Origin: an uncultured Muribaculaceae bacterium
GTDB taxonomy: Bacteria; Bacteroidota; Bacteroidia; Bacteroidales; Muribaculaceae
Direction: 5' to 3'
DNA: 50,422 nt
Assembly: GCA_910583775.1 (NCBI GenBank)
Contig: CAJTYD010000009.1
Coordinates: 1 to 50,422 of the forward strand
The translations under genes were made by a program, and so were the position numbers. This document shows, piece after piece, positions 17,459 to 25,373 of this stretch. Under the pieces are notes generated by a model. The model saw nothing but the letters and a program-made list of their open reading frames with translations, was not told the origin of the DNA and did not search any database. The first letter of the stretch is position 1, and every line of letters begins with the position of its first letter.

Positions 17459-17651
17459 GAGTGTGTTTACTTTTAACACGAATTTAAAGTTTGAGTGTAT
17501 TTGCAAATTCTATTGGCCCACATAAATGATCTTTTTGGTGATTTTATCCAAGTCTCATCAGTCGCATAGCCCGCTATGCTCCTTCTTCAACTTGATAAAA
17601 TCCCTCAAAAATATCTCTTTATGTGAACCAATGTTAAAAGTAAACACACTC
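17459..17651. repeat. Hairpin element, copy 3 of 3
   Basis: Perfect 20-bp terminal inverted repeats: GAGTGTGTTTACTTTTAACA (17459-17478) and its exact complement at 17632-17651. The core has GATTTTATCCAAGT pairing with ACTTGATAAAATC (one bulge), the conserved CAGTC, an inner stem GCATAG-CCCG-CTATGC (17564-17579) and TCCTT. It lies in the divergent gap 17413-17822, between the porQ-like gene and the TonB-domain gene. Nothing coding is visible in it. Confidence 0.82.
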
Positions 17652-17753
17652 TTATATTTATAAGGATTGGAGGGGATGAAAGCAAAAAATTGCTGTTCAC
17701 TTTTATTAACTATATTTTAACTTTTGTCCGTTGTTTAATTAAAAGCAAGAGTG

Positions 17754-17761
17754 TAAATTTG
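17754..17761 (+). promoter_or_regulatory. -7 box for the TonB-domain gene
   Basis: TAAATTTG (17754-17761) fits TAnnTTTG. No convincing -33 TTTG lies 19-20 bases upstream (TTTA near 17734 is the nearest). The leader would be about 55 nt. Confidence 0.4.
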
Positions 17762-17822
17762 CAATGGAAGATCGACAAAGTAACAAGGCTCGACCTTTTC
17801 CCTTATTGAAAGGATAAGATTT

Positions 17823-18266
17823 ATGAAGAAACTGATACTGCTTTTTATATTTATTTCCGGACTTTTGGATATTGGCCAGAACTCAGCCATGGCCCAGCGC
17901 TGCAGGGTAAATACGGGGACCAACGCCTCGGGATCTATCCAGTATCTTGAAGTGTATGAATATGATTATGTATCTGAAAAACCGAGTTTTCCCGGAGGCG
18001 ACGCTCTTCTTGTATCGTTTATCAACAAGACCCGTCAGTATCCGAAGGAGGCTTATCGTAAAGGCATCCAGGGGAGGGTTACCTGCTCGTTCGTTGTCAA
18101 TGCCGACGGGACGGTGAGCCATATCTCGATCCTTCGGGGCGTGGAGCAGTCGCTCAACCAGGAGGCGATCCGTATCATGAGCAAGATGCCCGAATGGAAA
18201 CCGGGCCGTCATGACGGCCATCCCGTTCCGGTGAGGGTAGTCTGGTCGGTTCCGTTCAGGAAATGA
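17823..18266 (+). CDS. Secreted TonB C-terminal domain protein
   Basis: A 147-residue protein. An N-terminal signal (residues 1-25, ending NSAMAQ) replaces the usual TonB membrane anchor and there is no proline-rich linker. Residues 57-147 form a TonB C-terminal domain: PKEAYRKGIQGRVTCSFVVN, ADGTVSHISILRG, LNQEAIRIMSKMPEWKPG and the final strand PVRVVWSVPFRK. Free-standing domains of this type are common in Bacteroidetes. Without an anchor it cannot itself be driven by ExbBD, so it may bind a TonB-dependent receptor or serve another periplasmic role. A terminator follows at 18337. Confidence 0.85.
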   Translation: MKKLILLFIFISGLLDIGQNSAMAQRCRVNTGTNASGSIQYLEVYEYDYVSEKPSFPGGDALLVSFINKTRQYPKEAYRKGIQGRVTCSFVVNADGTVSHISILRGVEQSLNQEAIRIMSKMPEWKPGRHDGHPVPVRVVWSVPFRK

Positions 18267-18336
18267 CGTCTCCCGGCTTATTCATTCGACAATAGGAAAT
18301 TTATAGAATAGATAGTTTTGATTTTTAGCATTTGAG

Positions 18337-18365
18337 AGGATTGACCGTGAGGTTAATCCTTTTCT
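18337..18365 (+). terminator. Intrinsic terminator of the TonB-domain gene
   Basis: AGGATTGACC (18337-18346) pairs with GGTTAATCCT (18351-18360; one G-T pair) around GTGA, followed by TTTCT. The rest of the 18267-18615 gap holds the rplS promoter and leader. Confidence 0.75.
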
Positions 18366-18460
18366 ATGGCCTCCTCTCTTCGTGAAAGACATTTGTCGGG
18401 CAAGCCGCTGCCGCGGTATCTATGGTAATGCACGGGAAAACGGAAAAAGTTGTGAATGAT

Positions 18461-18491
18461 TTTGTTGATTGCGAAAAATGTTGTAATTTTG
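18461..18491 (+). promoter_or_regulatory. Bacteroidetes-type promoter for rplS
   Basis: TTTG (18461-18464), a 19-base spacer and TAATTTTG (18484-18491) match the consensus. The leader to the rplS ATG is about 118 nt. Confidence 0.75.
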
Positions 18492-18496
18492 CAGAC

Positions 18497-18556
18497 GGTT
18501 TTGCAATCTCTGGTAAGACGGCCGCAAAATCATGTAAAGTCCCGGTTTGATCCGGG
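18497..18556 (+). promoter_or_regulatory. Structured rplS leader, candidate L19 autoregulatory RNA
   Basis: Two hairpins lie in the untranslated leader: GGTTTTGC (18497-18504) with GCAAAATC (18524-18531), and CCCGG (18541-18545) with CCGGG (18552-18556). Ribosomal-protein leaders for L19 have been described in Flavobacteria, so an L19-binding leader is plausible. I cannot confirm the match to that model. Confidence 0.45.
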
Positions 18557-18615
18557 TGTTGAAGGCCTAAGGAAGCTTATTTATATTGCAAGTAATCTTT
18601 AAAGAAAACAAAACA

Positions 18616-18978
18616 ATGGATTTAATTAAAATTGCAGAGGAGGCATTTGCCACTCCCAAGAAAGAATTCGATTCCTTCGGCCCCGGTGACACAGTGACTG
18701 TCGCTTACCGTATCAAAGAGGGAAACAAAGAGCGTATTCAGCAGTATCGCGGCGTTGTGATCAAGATCAGCGGCCAGGGTGACAAAAAGCGTTTCACCGT
18801 CCGCAAGATCAGCGACGGCGTCGGCGTAGAGCGTATCTTCCCTATGGAATCTCCTTTCATCGAGTCGGTCACCGTAAGCAAGTATGGTAAGGTTCGTCGT
18901 GCGAAACTTTACTATCTTCGCAACCTCACCGGTAAGAAAGCCCGTATCAAGGAGCGTTTCATCAAAAAGGATAAATAA
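18616..18978 (+). CDS. rplS: 50S ribosomal protein L19
   Basis: A 120-residue protein beginning MDLIKIAEEAF. It shows the L19 landmarks FGPGDTVTVAYRIKEGNKER, RGVVIKISG, FTVRKISDGVGVERIFP and KVRRAKLYYLRNLTGKKARI. L19 lies at the 30S-50S interface. An upstream in-frame ATG at 18586 would add ten untypical residues, so 18616 is preferred. The gene is monocistronic, with its own promoter, structured leader and terminator. Confidence 0.98.
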   Translation: MDLIKIAEEAFATPKKEFDSFGPGDTVTVAYRIKEGNKERIQQYRGVVIKISGQGDKKRFTVRKISDGVGVERIFPMESPFIESVTVSKYGKVRRAKLYYLRNLTGKKARIKERFIKKDK

Positions 18979-19004
18979 TCCTGTTGAATTCGATGAGATA
19001 GAGC

Positions 19005-19038
19005 AACCCGTTCCAATGTCGGAACGGGTTGTTTTTTT
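19005..19038 (+). terminator. Intrinsic terminator of rplS
   Basis: AACCCGTTCC (19005-19014) pairs perfectly with GGAACGGGTT (19021-19030), followed by GTTTTTTT. Confidence 0.92.
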
Positions 19039-19051
19039 GAAAAAAATACGT

Positions 19052-19059
19052 TAATTTTG
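19052..19059 (+). promoter_or_regulatory. -7 box of the gpmI promoter
   Basis: TAATTTTG (19052-19059) lies directly after the rplS terminator. A -33 TTTG at the right spacing is not evident. The leader to gpmI would be about 120 nt. Confidence 0.5.
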
Positions 19060-19185
19060 CAGTTGGTTTGGAGCTGTCCGGCTTGGCCGGAACACAGTCC
19101 GGTTTATGACTTTTCAAGAGGCTTAATTGTCTGACTGGCTTCCCATACCGGACACAGTAGTCAAAAAAGTAAAAGATTTATAGAT

Positions 19186-20697
19186 ATGTCAAAGAAAGCA
19201 ATGTTGATTATCCTTGACGGATATGGAATCGGCGATCACAAGAAGGATGACGCCATCTTTAACACCCCCACTCCCTATATGGACAGGCTTGTGGCCGAAT
19301 ATCCCCATTCGCAGCTTCAGGCGAGCGGCGAGAACGTCGGTCTTCCCGACGGCCAGATGGGAAACTCGGAGGTGGGTCACCTCAACATCGGCGCAGGCCG
19401 CGTGGTTTACCAGGACCTGGTGAAGATCAATCGCGCAATCGCCGACGGCTCTTTCGCGGAAAACCCCGAGATAAAGAGCGCCTTCTCCTACGCCCGCGAC
19501 CATAACGTGCCTATCCATTTCATGGGCCTCACATCGGCCGGCGGTGTGCATTCATCGCTCGGTCACCTCTATGCCCTCTGCGACACGGCCAAGGCGTACG
19601 GTCTCGACAAGGTTTATCTCCATTGTTTCATGGACGGTCGTGACACCGACCCCAAGAGCGGCGCCGGCTTCCTTACCGAGGTGCAGGAACACTGCAAAAA
19701 ATCAGCCGGAACGATCGCTTCTGTCGTAGGCCGTTATTACGCCATGGACCGCGACCACCGCTGGGAGCGCGTCAAAGAGGCTTATAATCTCCTTGTCTAC
19801 GGCGAAGGCCGTCACACCGAGGATGTCGTAAAGGCCGTGGAGGAATCATACGCCGAGGGCGTCACCGACGAGTTCATCAAGCCGATCGTCAATGACCGTG
19901 TCGACGGTCGCATCGGCGCCGGACACGTGGTTGTCTTCTTCAACTACCGCAACGACCGCGCCAAAGAGCTCACCACAGTGCTCACACAGCATTCCGAAGA
20001 CGGTATGAACCCCATCCCGGATCTTCAGTATTACTGCATGACTCCCTATGACGATTCGTTCAAGGGCGTGCATATCCTCTTCACAAAATCGGACGTTCCC
20101 GACACTCTGGGCGAATATCTCTCGAAGCTGGGCAAGAAGCAGCTGCATATCGCCGAAACCGAGAAATACGCCCACGTGACGTTCTTCTTCAACGGCGGCA
20201 AAGAGGCGCCCTTCCCCGGAGAGGACCGCGTGCTCGTTCCGAGCCCGAAGGTGGCCACCTACGACCTGCAGCCCGAGATGAGCGCTCCGGAGGTTACCGT
20301 GAAGCTCGTAGAGGCCATCGATACCGAGAAATACGACTTCATCGTGGTCAATTTCGCAAACGGCGACATGGTGGGCCATACAGGTGTATATTCAGCAATC
20401 CAGAAGGCTGTCGCCACTCTCGACAACTGCGTCGAGAAGGTTGTCGAGGCCGGAAAGGCCCACGGCTATGAGATGATCATCATCGCCGACCACGGCAACG
20501 CCGACCATGCCATCAATGAGGACGGCACGCCCAACACGGCCCATTCGCTCAATCCCGTGCCATTCATCTACATCGGCAGCCATAAGGATGCCAAAGCGGC
20601 CGACGGCCGTCTCGCCGACGTCGCTCCGTCGCTGCTCAAGCTTATGGAACTTCCCCAGCCTGTCGAAATGACCGGCGAGGACCTCATCACGTTCTGA
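19186..20697 (+). CDS. gpmI: 2,3-bisphosphoglycerate-independent phosphoglycerate mutase
   Basis: A 503-residue two-domain enzyme interconverting 3- and 2-phosphoglycerate in glycolysis. Alkaline-phosphatase-fold metal ligands are visible: D11 in ILDGYG, the catalytic serine S61 in MGNSEVGHLNIGAGR, and the C-terminal cluster NFANGDMVGHTG, IIADHGNADH and NTAHSLNPVPF. FMDGRDTDP and VVGRYYAMDRDHRWER are the inserted phosphotransferase-domain motifs. Length is usual for the family. A perfect 15-bp hairpin follows at 20725. Confidence 0.98.
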   Translation: MSKKAMLIILDGYGIGDHKKDDAIFNTPTPYMDRLVAEYPHSQLQASGENVGLPDGQMGNSEVGHLNIGAGRVVYQDLVKINRAIADGSFAENPEIKSAFSYARDHNVPIHFMGLTSAGGVHSSLGHLYALCDTAKAYGLDKVYLHCFMDGRDTDPKSGAGFLTEVQEHCKKSAGTIASVVGRYYAMDRDHRWERVKEAYNLLVYGEGRHTEDVVKAVEESYAEGVTDEFIKPIVNDRVDGRIGAGHVVVFFNYRNDRAKELTTVLTQHSEDGMNPIPDLQYYCMTPYDDSFKGVHILFTKSDVPDTLGEYLSKLGKKQLHIAETEKYAHVTFFFNGGKEAPFPGEDRVLVPSPKVATYDLQPEMSAPEVTVKLVEAIDTEKYDFIVVNFANGDMVGHTGVYSAIQKAVATLDNCVEKVVEAGKAHGYEMIIIADHGNADHAINEDGTPNTAHSLNPVPFIYIGSHKDAKAADGRLADVAPSLLKLMELPQPVEMTGEDLITF

Positions 20698-20724
20698 TTA
20701 AAAAATTAGTGATAATGTTTTGGT

Positions 20725-20769
20725 AATTTCCGGCAAATAGGTATTCTATATGCTTATTTGCCGGAAATT
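20725..20769 (+). terminator. Long perfect hairpin after gpmI
   Basis: AATTTCCGGCAAATA (20725-20739) pairs perfectly with TATTTGCCGGAAATT (20755-20769) around a 15-base loop, followed by CTCTTT. It covers an upstream in-frame ATG (20758) of the next gene, which argues for the later start at 20791. Confidence 0.75.
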
Positions 20770-20790
20770 CTCTTTCTGGATATTGCTTCT

Positions 20791-22353
20791 ATGAAAAAGA
20801 CAGTTTTTTTGCTCGCATTGCTGCTGAGTGCCTTCGGAGTCTTTGCCGACCACCTGGTGATCCTGCATACCAACGACACGCATTCCAACATCGATTCCGA
20901 CGAGAAGGGTATCGGAGGAATACTGCCTCGTATGGCGGTGATCGACTCGGTGAGGAAGATGGAGAAGAACATGCTTCTCGTCGACGCCGGCGACATGGTG
21001 CAGGGATCACTATATTTCAAATATTTCGGCGGTGATGTGGAATATCCGCTCTTCAACATGATGGATTACGACATCCGCATCCTCGGCAACCATGAGTTCG
21101 ACAACGGCCTCGAGAGCCTTGCCCGACACTGGCGCGAGGTCAAGGCTGACCGGCTCAGTGCCAATTACGATTTCTCGAAGACTCCCGCAAAAGGTATCTT
21201 CAAGCCTTACGTGATCAGGCGCGTCGGCAAAAAGAAGATAGGCTTTGTCGGCATCAACATCAATCCCGAGAGTCTTATCTCGAAGGAGAATTACGAAGGG
21301 ATGGTCTACAGCGACGCCGTGGAGACGGCCAACCGCTATGCATCGCTTCTGAAGAAGAAAGGCTGCGACCTGGTGGTGGCCGTGACGCATATCGGATATG
21401 CCATGAACCCGGGGAAACATTCGGATGTGGAGCTTGCAAGGATGAGCCGCGACATCGACATCATCATCGGCGGCCATTCGCACACCTTCGTCGACCCCTC
21501 GAATCCCGAAAAGACCCCTTACTGGATCGATAACGCCGTCGGAAAGCCCGTTCTCGTGGCCCAGACCGGGAAATATGGCAGAAATGTCGGCTATATAAAG
21601 ATCGATCTCGACGACCTTAAGGGCAGGAAATACGACTATGAATACATACCCGTCACCGACCGTTTCTCCCCTTCGGCCTATAACGCGGAGATGAAGGCAT
21701 TCCTGGCTCCCTACAAGGCTAAGGTGGATTCGGTGAATTCTCTGGTAATTGCTCATTCTGACATCGACATGAGCAACAGTGACCACAACGGAGCCTTCGC
21801 CAATTGGGCGGCGGATTTCGGCCTCTGGTTCGGTCGTCATCTCGCCGACAGCCTGAGGGCATCGGGTAAGGAATTCCCGAGAGTCGATATGTCGATAATG
21901 AACGTCGGCGGCATCCGCCAGCCGATGCAGAGGGGAGACGTGACCGAGGGCCAGATTCTTTCCACATTCCCCTTCTCCAACCGCATGACGCTGATTTCGC
22001 TCAAGGGTTCCGATATAATCGCGGCCATGCAGGCGGCTTCGCTGCGCGGCGGCGAGGCTGTCAGCGGCAACGTGAGGGTGGTGACCGATCCTGAAGGTAA
22101 GGTGATCCGCGTCGTCATCGACGGCGAGGAGATGGATCCGGAAAAGGAATATGTGGTCTCTACCATCGATTATGTGGCCCAGGGAAACGACGATATGGTG
22201 ACGTTGGCCAACCATCGCGAGCTCTGGCGCGACACGGTCGAGATGAGCCGCCCGGTGCTCGACTATATACGCCGGCTCAATGCGCTCGGACTCGCCATCA
22301 CTTCCGATCCGAGACCTCGCTTTGTCGAGGCTGTTCAGGCTGAAGGGCGATAA
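20791..22353 (+). CDS. Periplasmic 5'-nucleotidase/metallophosphatase (two-domain)
   Basis: A 520-residue UshA-like protein with a signal peptide (about 1-19, MKKTVFLLALLLSAFGVFA). The N-terminal calcineurin-like metallophosphatase domain has the metal motifs LHTNDTHS, DAGDMVQGS, LGNHEFDNG, THIG and GGHSHTF in order. The C-terminal 5'-nucleotidase domain has SIMNVGGIRQ and the DVTEGQILSTFPFSN substrate segment. It likely removes phosphate from nucleotides in the periplasm. The start at 20791 gives a clean signal peptide; 20758 would lie in the terminator hairpin. The stop codon is the start of a 9-bp tandem repeat. Confidence 0.93.
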   Translation: MKKTVFLLALLLSAFGVFADHLVILHTNDTHSNIDSDEKGIGGILPRMAVIDSVRKMEKNMLLVDAGDMVQGSLYFKYFGGDVEYPLFNMMDYDIRILGNHEFDNGLESLARHWREVKADRLSANYDFSKTPAKGIFKPYVIRRVGKKKIGFVGININPESLISKENYEGMVYSDAVETANRYASLLKKKGCDLVVAVTHIGYAMNPGKHSDVELARMSRDIDIIIGGHSHTFVDPSNPEKTPYWIDNAVGKPVLVAQTGKYGRNVGYIKIDLDDLKGRKYDYEYIPVTDRFSPSAYNAEMKAFLAPYKAKVDSVNSLVIAHSDIDMSNSDHNGAFANWAADFGLWFGRHLADSLRASGKEFPRVDMSIMNVGGIRQPMQRGDVTEGQILSTFPFSNRMTLISLKGSDIIAAMQAASLRGGEAVSGNVRVVTDPEGKVIRVVIDGEEMDPEKEYVVSTIDYVAQGNDDMVTLANHRELWRDTVEMSRPVLDYIRRLNALGLAITSDPRPRFVEAVQAEGR

Positions 22354-22411
22354 GGGTGATAAGGGCATTAAGGGCTTTAAGGTCTTTAAGGTCTTTAGGG
22401 GCTTTAAGGAT
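22349..22411. repeat. 9-bp tandem repeat, seven units, after the 5'-nucleotidase gene
   Basis: Seven consecutive 9-bp units run from 22349: GATAAGGGT, GATAAGGGC, ATTAAGGGC, TTTAAGGTC twice, TTTAGGGGC and TTTAAGGAT. The first unit contains the TAA stop codon. A seven-unit array of the same type lies at 49701-49763. Confidence 0.9.
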
Positions 22412-22441
22412 GGATGTTGTTGAATTATCTGCGAAATTGAG

Positions 22442-23623
22442 ATGAGAGTTTCTGCATTCTGGATGATAGGGCTTTTCGTGTTCCTGGCGGCCTGCGGCGG
22501 CAAGGGGAATGTCGGCGTGGTTGATTCTATGGCGCCGGTCGAGGTCAGCGACCTCACGGACTATGCCATGAGGCAGGCCGATTCCCTGTTGTCGGGGATG
22601 TCGCTCGAGCAGAAGGCGGCTCAGATCTTCATTCCCGCTATGTATGCTCGTGCGGATGCGGAGGCATTCTCGCTGCTTGAGGATTATGCGGAGGCGGGTG
22701 TGGGAGGCGTGCTGCTTCTGAAGGGCGATTCGGAATCAGCATCGGTGATCGCCGATACCATCCGGAAGATGTCGGCGATTTCGCCGTTTGTGGCGATAGA
22801 CGCCGAATGGGGCCTTGCCATGCGCCTAACCGACGCTCCGCGCTTTCCTGTGAATTCAGGTATCGGCGGGGAGGTCTCCGACACGCTGATGTATGACTAT
22901 GGCCGAGAGATGGCGCGCGAGTGCCGTCGCCTCGGAATTAATGTCGTTCTTGGTCCGGTGCTCGATATCTCGGACGGAGGCTTTATCTCCAAGCGCTCTC
23001 TCGGGAGCGATCCGGAGCGGGTTTCGCGTCTTTCGCTCGCTTACGCCCGCGGGCTTGTGAGCGGCAGCGTGATGAGCGTGGCCAAGCATTTTCCAGGTCA
23101 TGGCTCCGCTTCGGGCGACAGCCATAAGCATAAGGTGATGATCGAGCGGAGCCTTCACAGTCTCGACAGCCTTGACCTCCGCCCCTTCCGCGAATATGTC
23201 GACCAGGGACTGCCCGCTGTGATGGTGGGCCATCTCGCATTTCCGGCGATAGATCCCGAGATGCTTCCGGCCGCAGTCTCCAAGGCGGTGATCACCGACC
23301 TGCTGAGGGAAGACATGGGTTTCAACGGGCTTGTATTCACCGACGCCCTCAATATGGCCGGCTCTGAAGGATATGGAGCGGATATGGCGGTGGCGGCCGG
23401 GGCCGACATAGTTCTTGCTCCGGTAAACACAAGAGAAGGAATAAGGCAGGTTGTGGATGCCGTGAATGAGGGCAGGATCAAAGTCGCAGACCTCGATTCG
23501 CACGTAAGGAGAATCCTGTTGTATAAGTTTCTGATGAATTTCGGGAATGAATCGGAAGAGGAATCTCCGCTCGATTCGGAGGAGGCCCGCAGAATCAGCA
23601 GAATGCTGCGGCAAGAGTATTAA
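22442..23623 (+). CDS. Glycoside hydrolase family 3 lipoprotein (NagZ-like)
   Basis: A 393-residue protein with a lipoprotein signal (lipobox LAAC, Cys18). It is a single GH3 (alpha/beta)8 barrel. KHFPGHGSASGDSHKH (near 218-233) carries the flexible His/Asp loop typical of NagZ-like beta-N-acetylhexosaminidases, and the nucleophile Asp lies in LVFTDALNM (near 298). NagZ itself is cytoplasmic and recycles muropeptides; a lipid-anchored form would act in the periplasm or at the surface on N-acetylglucosamine-containing substrates. The substrate is inferred. There is no C-terminal GH3 domain, as in NagZ. Confidence 0.9.
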   Translation: MRVSAFWMIGLFVFLAACGGKGNVGVVDSMAPVEVSDLTDYAMRQADSLLSGMSLEQKAAQIFIPAMYARADAEAFSLLEDYAEAGVGGVLLLKGDSESASVIADTIRKMSAISPFVAIDAEWGLAMRLTDAPRFPVNSGIGGEVSDTLMYDYGREMARECRRLGINVVLGPVLDISDGGFISKRSLGSDPERVSRLSLAYARGLVSGSVMSVAKHFPGHGSASGDSHKHKVMIERSLHSLDSLDLRPFREYVDQGLPAVMVGHLAFPAIDPEMLPAAVSKAVITDLLREDMGFNGLVFTDALNMAGSEGYGADMAVAAGADIVLAPVNTREGIRQVVDAVNEGRIKVADLDSHVRRILLYKFLMNFGNESEEESPLDSEEARRISRMLRQEY

Positions 23624-23631
23624 AACCGGTT

Positions 23632-23666
23632 TAAAATCAAACGCACTATTAAATTCAAACACACTC
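23632..23666. repeat. Two tandem copies of the hairpin-element end sequence
   Basis: TTTAAAATCAAACGCACT is followed by TTAAATTCAAACACACTC (23649-23666). The second matches the right terminal repeat of hairpin element 1, and its end touches the radC stop codon at 23667. No element core is present, so these are solo ends between convergent genes. Confidence 0.65.
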
Positions 23667-24362
23667 TCAGAGGTTTCCTTCATCGCTGAAGGAATAATAG
23701 CCGTCGGGGGTGATGATAAGATGGTCAACCATTTTTATGTCCATCATCTCGCAGGCTTTCCTGAGCCGTTTCGTTATGTCGATGTCCTGCTGGCTTGGCA
23801 GCAGGTTGCCCGATGGATGGTTATGCGCCATGGCTATGGCCTGCGCCTCGCATAGAAGGGCGTCTTTAATTATTCTCTTGAGATCGAATATGGAGGCTGT
23901 CGCACTCCCTTTGGTGATGCATTTTTTCTCGATCACATCGTTCTTGCGGTTCATGAAAACCGCCCATATCTCCTCATGGTCGAGATTGGCGATCTCCGGC
24001 TTCATAACGCCGTAGATGTCGCGTGAGGTTCCTATTCTCACTCGTTTGCCCACGTGTTCGAGAGAATATCTTCTGATCAGTTCCATCACCGCCTCTATCT
24101 GGAGGGCTTTCGCGCTTCCGATTCCTTTGGTCTGCATGATCTCGCGCCGCGAAAGGCGTTCGAGGGCGAGAAGACTGTCGCCGCAGTTGCGCATAATGTC
24201 GCGGCAGAGTTCGGTGATGGGCTTGCCGGGCACTCCGACGCGGAGTATGATCGCCCAGAGGTCGGGGGTGGACAGCGATCTGATTCCGAAGGCCATCGCC
24301 TTTTCGCGAGGCTGGTCTTCAGGCGAGAAATCCTTTACTGTAAGAACTTCAGAGTCCTTCAT
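23667..24362 (-). CDS. radC: RadC family protein (JAB/MPN+ domain)
   Basis: A 231-residue protein. An N-terminal helix-hairpin-helix-like region (about 25-100; LERLSRREIMQTKGIGSAKA) is followed by a JAB1/MPN-type domain with the metal motif AHNHPSG-x(5)-QQD near residues 179-191 and a conserved upstream Glu-containing strand. The historical DNA-repair role is doubtful; the biochemical role is unknown. It lies 14 bases inside the upstream glycosyltransferase gene, so it is probably co-transcribed with that gene and efp. Confidence 0.95.
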   Translation of the reverse strand: MKDSEVLTVKDFSPEDQPREKAMAFGIRSLSTPDLWAIILRVGVPGKPITELCRDIMRNCGDSLLALERLSRREIMQTKGIGSAKALQIEAVMELIRRYSLEHVGKRVRIGTSRDIYGVMKPEIANLDHEEIWAVFMNRKNDVIEKKCITKGSATASIFDLKRIIKDALLCEAQAIAMAHNHPSGNLLPSQQDIDITKRLRKACEMMDIKMVDHLIITPDGYYSFSDEGNL

Positions 24363-25368
24363 TCTTTCCTTTTCTGATCTCGATCTCGCGCGCTATGTCG
24401 CGGCCTTTGCCGAGAATTATTTTTGAGGTATAAGCCTTGATGAAGCCCGTTCCGTAGCCGGTGAGCTGCACGAGTGCAGCTCCGATGCCCATCGTGGCGA
24501 TCTTAAGGCTTTTGGTTGCAGCCATTCCGGCAAACCAGAGAGCAAGCAGGTAGACAAGTAGCGGAATGAGCATCCATTTCCAGAAGAATGAGCCGATGAC
24601 CAGCAGCACGGCTCCGATGGTGAAGACCGCGGGAAGCCAGTGGACGAGTTTCATCGAGCCGGGGTAAAGGAGTTCGAGCGTGATGCGCGACTGCCCGAAC
24701 ACATGCACCTGTTTCCAGAATTTCTTCATGTCGACACGGCGTTTGTGATAGACGAATACCTCGGGATAGAGCATGATCGTGAATCCGGCCATCCTGATGC
24801 GCGTCGACATGTCGATGTCCTCGCTGAACATCTCGCGGAATCCGCCGCATTTCTCGAACACCTCTCTCGAGAATCCCATGTTGAAGGTTCGCGGAGTGAA
24901 TTTCTCCATGCTCACTTTTCCACCGCGTATTCCGCCTGTCGTCAGGAAGGAAGTCATGGCGAAGTTGATGGCTTTCTGGGTATCGGTGAATGATTCATGG
25001 GCCGCGTCGGGGCCTCCGAAACAGTCGGCGGGGTGGTCGGCGAGACTTTTACGCAGATTCCTGAAATAGTCGGGGGGTAAAACGCAGTCAGAGTCGACAA
25101 AGACGAAATAGTCTCCGTCGGCTCTGACTATGCCGTGGTTTCGGGCGATGCTTCGCCCTTCGTTGTCCTTTATGTAGTATTTGAGTCTCAGCCCCTCGGG
25201 GCCTTTGCCGTCGGGGAGGCTCAGCTGTGTGGAACCGTCTTCCACAAGAATGGCCTCGAAACCTCTGTCGGTCTGCTTTTCAAGACTTTTGAGCAGATCG
25301 GCAACTTCATCACGCCGGTTGTAGACCGGAACAATGAGGGAGAAGAGGATTTCGTCAGCCTTTTTCAT
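24349..25368 (-). CDS. Family 2 glycosyltransferase, membrane-associated
   Basis: A 339-residue GT-A fold glycosyltransferase. LFSLIVPVYNRRDEVADLL at the N-terminus, VFVDSDCVLPPDY (the DxD-like metal site) and FSEDIDMSTRIRMAGF (ED acceptor-base region) are family-2 marks. Two C-terminal hydrophobic segments (about 235-275) and a basic tail suggest membrane attachment. The nucleotide sugar and acceptor are unknown. An ATG at 25368 is taken as the start; a GTG at 25377, overlapping the efp stop by four bases, is equally possible. Confidence 0.9.
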   Translation of the reverse strand: MKKADEILFSLIVPVYNRRDEVADLLKSLEKQTDRGFEAILVEDGSTQLSLPDGKGPEGLRLKYYIKDNEGRSIARNHGIVRADGDYFVFVDSDCVLPPDYFRNLRKSLADHPADCFGGPDAAHESFTDTQKAINFAMTSFLTTGGIRGGKVSMEKFTPRTFNMGFSREVFEKCGGFREMFSEDIDMSTRIRMAGFTIMLYPEVFVYHKRRVDMKKFWKQVHVFGQSRITLELLYPGSMKLVHWLPAVFTIGAVLLVIGSFFWKWMLIPLLVYLLALWFAGMAATKSLKIATMGIGAALVQLTGYGTGFIKAYTSKIILGKGRDIAREIEIRKGKNEGL

Positions 25369-25373
25369 GATTG

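Noticed and set aside
18267..18615. A tRNA gene in the gap before rplS
   Set aside because: No cloverleaf with T-loop GTTCGAATC-like sequence could be found; the gap is explained by terminator, promoter and leader.
21010..22557. A 515-codon open frame on the minus strand across the 5'-nucleotidase and GH3 starts
   Set aside because: It crosses two real genes and the 9-bp repeat and reads as low-complexity His/Arg-rich sequence. It is a shadow of the plus-strand codon pattern.
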